Of a stretch of 8,943 nt of DNA, positions 5,563-8,943 are shown one piece after another; position 1 is the first letter of the stretch; each line of letters opens with the position of its first letter. The DNA is taken from the NCBI GenBank assembly GCA_927435965.1, contig CAKMKB010000049.1, positions 1-8,943 of the forward strand, read 5' to 3'. This DNA is from 38-11 sp927435965 (GTDB taxonomy: Bacteria; Bacillota; Clostridia; Tissierellales; Dethiosulfatibacteraceae). A model generated the notes under the pieces. It was not told where the DNA came from. It searched no databases and was given only the letters and a program-made list of their open reading frames with translations. The position numbers and the translations under genes are program-made.

Positions 5563-6124
5563 ATTGCATTTTTCTACAAAAGCAATCCATAATATGATCA
5601 TTGACCATCCCAACTGCCTGCATATAAGCATAACAAATAGTCGACCCCACAAATTTGAATCCTCTTTTCTTTAGATCTCGGCTAAGAGCATCGCTTACTT
5701 CAGTAGTAGCTGGTACATCAGCGATTGATTTCCAGTGATTAATAATCGGTTTGTGGTCTACAAATGCCCACAGATAGTTGTTAAAACTGCCAAACTCATC
5801 GATTATTTTCTGAAAAAGGATTGCATTGTTTCTAACTGAAAACACTTTAAGTTTGTTTCTGATAATTCGATCGTTTTTTAATTTTTCAAGAAGCTCATCA
5901 TCTGTATAATTCATGTTAGTGGTCCAATCAAATTGATCAAAGACTTCTCTGTAGCCTTCCCTTCTTTTCAATATAGTCAACCATGAAAGTCCAGCTTGAG
6001 CTCCTTCCAGTATAAGCATCTCAAAAAGATACCGATCATCATATGACGGAATCCCCCATTCATTGTCATGATACTCTTGATAAAGTCGATCTTCTCCTGC
6101 CCAGTCACAGCGTTTCAAAATCAT
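5561..6124 (-). CDS. tag: DNA-3-methyladenine glycosylase I
   Basis: Removes 3-methyladenine from alkylated DNA to start base-excision repair in the cytoplasm. The 187 residues align from memory with E. coli Tag along the whole length. The zinc ligands are C6, H19 (in YHDNEWG), H177 and C181 (in NDHIMDCFC). The base-pocket residues correspond to E40 and W48 in LEGAQAGLSWLTILKRR. Two ATG codons are adjacent; I chose the second because AAAGGAGAG leaves only 2 nt before the first (6127) and 5 nt before this one, and because it matches the short N-terminus of Tag proteins. It follows mgsA by 35 bp on the same strand and is the last gene of the pgeF-mgsA-tag operon. Confidence 0.93.
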   Translation of the reverse strand: MILKRCDWAGEDRLYQEYHDNEWGIPSYDDRYLFEMLILEGAQAGLSWLTILKRREGYREVFDQFDWTTNMNYTDDELLEKLKNDRIIRNKLKVFSVRNNAILFQKIIDEFGSFNNYLWAFVDHKPIINHWKSIADVPATTEVSDALSRDLKKRGFKFVGSTICYAYMQAVGMVNDHIMDCFCRKMQ

Positions 6125-6159
6125 CATCTCTCCTTTGTAAACATTATCTCTTGACGTTC

Positions 6160-6522
6160 TTACTTAAATGACTCGATCAGCCGATGAGCAGTCTTTTCAT
6201 TGGTAGCTAGCGGAACATTATGTACATCGCATACACGTAATAGTGCTAAGATATCAGGCTCATGAGGCTGTGCTGTCAGAGGATCCCTCAAAAAAATAAT
6301 AAGATCTATCTGCCCAGTGGCTGTCATAGCGCCTATCTGCTGATCCCCACCAATTGGTCCTGAAAGCATTCTTTTGACATTTAACCCAGTTTCATCCTGA
6401 ATCCGCTTGCCTGTTGTGCCTGTGGCAAAAAGTGTACACGTTTCTAGAAATGCAATATGATTCAGTACAAACTTGACCATATCATCTTTCATTTGATCGT
6501 GTGCAATAAGCGCAATGTTCAT
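6160..6522 (-). CDS. mgsA: Methylglyoxal synthase
   Basis: Converts dihydroxyacetone phosphate to methylglyoxal and phosphate, a cytosolic bypass of lower glycolysis that relieves sugar-phosphate stress. All family signatures are present in 120 residues: MNIALIAHD with H8; the phosphate-binding TGTTG at 35-39; SGPIGGDQQIG with the catalytic aspartate D60; and FLRDPLTAQPHEPD with D80, H87 and D90, followed by DVHNVPLATN. I chose the second of two adjacent ATGs because it reproduces the B. subtilis start (MKIALIAHD) and leaves 6 nt after AGGAG; the first ATG is at 6525. It ends soon after LATN, about 17 residues shorter than the B. subtilis enzyme, and lacks a variable tail. Its start lies inside the pgeF reading frame (41-nt overlap), so translation is probably coupled. 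Confidence 0.93.
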   Translation of the reverse strand: MNIALIAHDQMKDDMVKFVLNHIAFLETCTLFATGTTGKRIQDETGLNVKRMLSGPIGGDQQIGAMTATGQIDLIIFLRDPLTAQPHEPDILALLRVCDVHNVPLATNEKTAHRLIESFK

Positions 6523-7348
6523 CATTCACTCCTTGTAGGTTTATTTTTCTCAGCTGCATCATAGCAGCATTGCTTCCTCTTCTCCCCTTGTGTCCTCTAT
6601 GGGAGAAAAACAAATCCATGTTGTCCATAGTGCAGTACTCTGATAAAAAAATGTTTTCTGGCTTAACACCCTGATGAATAATCAACTTTCGATTGATTCC
6701 TGAGATGTCGAGATAATACTTATTAGTTTCTTCTCGAAATGCTATATGTTCCTCAACACTTACATGCATCTTGTCAAATACTTGCTTGACATCCAGGTCT
6801 ACTTCATAACAGTCTCGACAAATAGAAGGACCGATGGCAACCAGTAATGCTTGGGGATTTGTTTTGAATGACTGAATCAAAGTTTTGATCATGGCACCAC
6901 AAATATCCATCGACGTACCCATCCATCCGGCATGAGCCAACCCTATCACTTTATGATCAGGGTCATAAAAATAAACAGGCGCACAGTCCGCGTGAGTTGT
7001 GGTCAAAGCGATATCAGAACTATTTGTAATCAAGCCGTCAATATCATCATAATCCTGTTCTCTTATGATTCCCTTACCTCGATCTTTGTCAGTTACTATC
7101 CTGATATTGTTATGGTGATACTGAGAAGAAATCACTATATTCTTGAAGTCTAAACCTACATCTTGCGTAAAGAGTTTATAGTTATGAAAAACATTGTCTT
7201 TACTATCTCCTGTTGAGAATCCAAGATTCATTGATTCATATATACCCGTACTGACACCACCGTGCCTCGTGCTGAAAACCGCTAACAAATCATCTTTGTG
7301 ACGATCAAATATGGGAAAAGTCAAATACTTAAACTCATTCTTTTTCAT
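6482..7348 (-). CDS. pgeF: Peptidoglycan editing factor PgeF / laccase-domain protein (YfiH/YlmD family)
   Basis: A 288-residue cytosolic protein of the Cu-oxidase_4/laccase-domain family, known as PgeF in E. coli, where it prevents wrong residues entering peptidoglycan precursors; some members have purine nucleoside phosphorylase or adenosine deaminase activity. Motifs in order: FSTRHGGVS (25-33); SQYHH with the metal-binding histidine H78; THADCAPVYFYD with C122; LAHAGWMGT with H139; IGPSICRDCYEVD (172-184); and FFSHRGHKGRRG (247-258). The H78/C122/H139 triad is intact. The last 14 or so residues read through the mgsA ribosome binding site and start and look like an extension beyond the usual end. 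No good ribosome binding site precedes the ATG (AAAGGA is about 20 nt away), so the start is less certain than the family. It is the first gene of the pgeF-mgsA-tag operon. Confidence 0.9.
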   Translation of the reverse strand: MKKNEFKYLTFPIFDRHKDDLLAVFSTRHGGVSTGIYESMNLGFSTGDSKDNVFHNYKLFTQDVGLDFKNIVISSQYHHNNIRIVTDKDRGKGIIREQDYDDIDGLITNSSDIALTTTHADCAPVYFYDPDHKVIGLAHAGWMGTSMDICGAMIKTLIQSFKTNPQALLVAIGPSICRDCYEVDLDVKQVFDKMHVSVEEHIAFREETNKYYLDISGINRKLIIHQGVKPENIFLSEYCTMDNMDLFFSHRGHKGRRGSNAAMMQLRKINLQGVNDEHCAYCTRSNER

Positions 7349-7389
7349 TTATACTCGTATAATCTAATTATCCTTTAATAGGTGATTGG

Positions 7390-7418
7390 ATTATATTTTC
7401 CTTTCTTTGTTTTTTATA
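7390..7418 (-). promoter_or_regulatory. Weak candidate promoter for the pgeF-mgsA-tag operon
   Basis: On the minus strand a perfect TATAAT (plus 7390-7395) lies about 42 bp before the pgeF ATG. The -35 at 17-bp spacing (TATAAA) is poor and there is no TGn extension. It would be the operon promoter by position. It lies close to the probable left end of the IS110 element, so the insertion may have replaced upstream promoter sequence. Confidence 0.3.
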
Positions 7419-7440
7419 TCTTGAAACTCATTTACTTCGG

Positions 7441-7446
7441 TATAAT
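7441..7446 (+). promoter_or_regulatory. -10 box of the putative IS110 non-coding RNA
   Basis: A perfect TATAAT just before the structured left-end region. In the present arrangement the nearest -35-like hexamer, TTGAAA (7421-7426), is only 14 bp away. In IS110 elements the RNA promoter is known to be completed when the right and left ends join in the circle. TTGACT at 8919-8924 near the right end could supply the -35; with ends at 8939 and 7437 the spacer would be 19 bp, slightly long. Confidence 0.4.
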
Positions 7447-7452
7447 AAGTTA

Positions 7453-7609
7453 AGCACTGTGGATTTGTACCTGTTTTTGTACAGCCTTGACTGTTATTAG
7501 GAGACTCAGACCACAGTTTTTCGTCTTCAATGGTAATCAGTTAGTTAACGCTTTGACGTTTCATTTTCGAGATTACACGGTCGAATTTCTTGTGGAAAAC
7601 AACAGTGCT
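7453..7609 (+). ncRNA. Putative IS110 bridge RNA in the left end
   Basis: IS110-group elements carry a bridge RNA in the non-coding left end, with loops that pair with target and donor DNA. This region is the right size and place and is highly structured. AGCACTGT (7453-7460) can pair with ACAGTGCT (7602-7609) to close the whole segment. Inside are TGTAC/GTACA (7466-7470, 7479-7483) and a long stem-loop 7491-7540 whose loop is 7506-7522. Two smaller hairpins follow: AACG/CGTT (7547-7550, 7557-7560) and TTCGA/TCGAA (7566-7570, 7581-7585). TATAAT lies 7 bp upstream. The segment 7498-7506 is complementary to 8935-8943, and 7539-7545 equals 8931-8937, as a guide would. Exact ends and guide assignments are inference. 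Confidence 0.5.
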
Positions 7610-7638
7610 ACAATCCCATTTTCTAAGGAGGTATTCCC

Positions 7639-8808
7639 ATGTACTTTGTCGGTATCGATGTTTCAAAGTACAAGCATGACTGCTTTATTCTCAATGATTT
7701 AGGTGAAGTTGTTGTCAGTCATCTTGTGATTGCCAATTCTCAGACCGGTTTCTCTGTTCTTCTCTCCACTCTTAAATCTCTTGATGATTCTCATAACATA
7801 AGAATAGGATTTGAAGCAACCGGCCACTACACCTCTAATCTGAAACGATTCCTGGAGAACGCCCACTACAGCTTCATGGAATCTAACCCCGCTCTGATCA
7901 GCAAGTACATTCATTCCCAGACTTTGAGGAAAACCAAAAACGATTCAATTGATGCGCGCTCAATCGCTCATTGGCTGATGACGGTTGATTACAAACCCTA
8001 TCCTATTGGATTTTATCACACCTATTCCTTAAAGTCATTAACGCGTTTGAGAGACACTTTGGTTCGACAGCGTACCCTATATATGGTCAAACTTACCAAT
8101 ATCCTTGACCATATCTTCCCTGAATTCAAGCCTTTTTTCAAAAATCGTTTCAGTCAGACCGCTCTTTTTTTGCTGGAGAAATATCATACGCCTGATAAAA
8201 TGGCTCGCATGAAGACAACTTCTTATGATCCAATCAGATGCGTGTCTCGGGGTAAATTTTCAATGCAGCGATTTCTCGTGCTCAAGGATCTGGCGGCTAA
8301 TACGGTTGGGGATTCTAATGATATTTTCGAAACCCAACTCCTCAGCGTTCTTAACCTTTATCGTTTGGTTGATACGGAAGTGCAACGATTGGAATCAGAG
8401 ATCATTTCATTGATTACGGAATTAAATCCCCGCATGCTTACCATTCCTGGTATTGGCCCCATTTCTGCGGCTATCATCTATTCTGAATATGGTGATGTCA
8501 ATCAGTTTCCTTCTCCATCCCAAATGCTTTCCTTTGCTGGCTTGGAACCGGGATATTTTCAATCAGGGACAATGGCCTTTACAGGAAAGATGGTGAAGCG
8601 TGGATCATCTCATCTTCGCTACGCGCTTATGAACTGCACGATGCCTCTTATCATGAATAATATGGTGTTTGCAGCTTATTATCATAAAAAACGTAAGGAA
8701 GGGAAGCCTCACCGGGTAGCTTTAAGTCATGTTGCAAAAAAACTCATTCGTGTTATCTATACCCTGGAAACAACCAATGTTCCTTTTGATCCTTCTAAAC
8801 TTCGATAG
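7639..8808 (+). CDS. IS110-family transposase (DEDD recombinase)
   Basis: A 389-residue complete recombinase with both family domains. The N-terminal RuvC-like DEDD domain shows D7 in FVGIDVSK, E59 in GFEATGHY, and D102 and D105 in KNDSIDARSIAHW. A helical linker follows (about 130-270). The C-terminal Transposase_20 domain begins LTIPGIGPISAAIIYSEYG, has the helix-hairpin-helix-like GIGP, and continues SFAGLEPGYFQSGTM with the probable catalytic serine S309, then GSSHLRYALMNC. No frameshift or stop interrupts it, so the enzyme should be active. The ATG follows a near-perfect AAGGAGG at 7625-7631 with a 7-nt spacer. Length is in the usual 300-430 range. Subgroup placement (IS110 proper or IS1111) is uncertain; the long structured left end favours IS110 proper. 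Confidence 0.93.
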   Translation: MYFVGIDVSKYKHDCFILNDLGEVVVSHLVIANSQTGFSVLLSTLKSLDDSHNIRIGFEATGHYTSNLKRFLENAHYSFMESNPALISKYIHSQTLRKTKNDSIDARSIAHWLMTVDYKPYPIGFYHTYSLKSLTRLRDTLVRQRTLYMVKLTNILDHIFPEFKPFFKNRFSQTALFLLEKYHTPDKMARMKTTSYDPIRCVSRGKFSMQRFLVLKDLAANTVGDSNDIFETQLLSVLNLYRLVDTEVQRLESEIISLITELNPRMLTIPGIGPISAAIIYSEYGDVNQFPSPSQMLSFAGLEPGYFQSGTMAFTGKMVKRGSSHLRYALMNCTMPLIMNNMVFAAYYHKKRKEGKPHRVALSHVAKKLIRVIYTLETTNVPFDPSKLR

Positions 8809-8845
8809 ATGATGTAGTGGCCTCTATCAATCTTAAAACCTATTT

Positions 8846-8870
8846 CCTTCAAAATTCTTTGATTTGAAGG
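8846..8870 (+). repeat. Hairpin in the IS110 right end
   Basis: CCTTCAAA (8846-8853) and TTTGAAGG (8863-8870) form a perfect 8-bp stem with a 9-nt loop, 38 bp after the recombinase stop. The following bases (CTTATTGGG) are only weakly T-rich, so it is a poor terminator. It may mark the end of the recombinase mRNA or be a structural element of the right end. Confidence 0.6.
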
Positions 8871-8943
8871 CTTATTGGGTATGCCTATATTTAAATCTTA
8901 AACTATTCATGAATACTATTGACTTTTAATAGTTAGTCTCCTA

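Larger units (their letters stand above)
7437..8943 (+). mobile_element. IS110-family insertion sequence, right end at or beyond the window edge
   Basis: The element consists of a non-coding left end of about 200 bp, a complete IS110 recombinase gene and at least 135 bp of right end. IS110 elements insert by a DEDD recombinase guided by an RNA and usually leave no clear terminal inverted repeats or target duplication, so the ends cannot be fixed from one copy. I place the left end near 7437, just after a CT (7435-7436) that would fit the usual core dinucleotide; another possibility is near 7381, after TTTAATAG, which recurs at 8925-8932. The right end probably lies close to 8937-8943, where short matches to the left-end RNA occur. 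A hairpin with an 8-bp stem (8846-8853 with 8863-8870) lies between the gene and the right end. The insertion is intergenic, upstream of pgeF. Confidence 0.75.

Noticed and set aside
7487..7702. 71-codon plus-strand open frame before the IS110 recombinase
   Set aside because: It crosses the structured left end and the recombinase RBS in a different frame, so it is better explained as non-coding RNA sequence.

Overview
The window looks like a low-GC Gram-positive (Firmicutes, probably clostridial) chromosome. The evidence is AT-rich DNA, strong AGGAGG-type ribosome binding sites, short intergenic gaps, intrinsic terminators, and proteins closest in style to clostridial and Bacillus families (SEC-C protein, MgsA starting like the B. 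subtilis enzyme, EamA transporter). I cannot name a genus. No rRNA, tRNA or CRISPR array was seen.

Layout. (1) 159-1061 (+) is an EamA/DMT permease with its own extended -10 promoter; it converges on a minus-strand group. (2) 3126-1071 (-) is a likely operon: a PII-like signalling protein, a CPA2-type cation:proton antiporter overlapping it by 4 nt, and a SEC-C zinc-motif protein. (3) 3955-3275 (-) is a small lipoprotein gene followed by a 59-codon gene that has a strong RBS and an intrinsic terminator. (4) 4226-4549 (+) is a small thioredoxin-fold protein. It is followed by a roughly 130-bp non-coding cassette of two large hairpins that resembles IS200/IS605 ends and omega-RNA-like structure. 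Then comes a PhzF-family epimerase/isomerase gene (4750-5532) with a terminator. (5) 7348-5561 (-) is an operon of PgeF/YfiH (laccase-domain peptidoglycan editing factor), methylglyoxal synthase and 3-methyladenine DNA glycosylase I. (6) About 7437 to the window end (+) is an IS110-family element with an intact DEDD recombinase and a structured non-coding left end that is a good candidate for a bridge RNA.

How the parts work together. In the PII-like/antiporter pair, a small trimeric-type sensor overlaps the transporter it may control, as in glnK-amtB and sbtB-sbtA. PgeF, MgsA and Tag are housekeeping or damage-limiting enzymes sharing one transcript; PgeF and MgsA overlap by 41 nt. The two mobile-element signatures (the IS605-like hairpin cassette and the IS110 element) both sit in intergenic gaps and disrupt no gene. 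The most interesting unexplained structure is the IS110 left end, which has a long-range closing helix, three internal hairpins, and short matches to the right end at the window edge.
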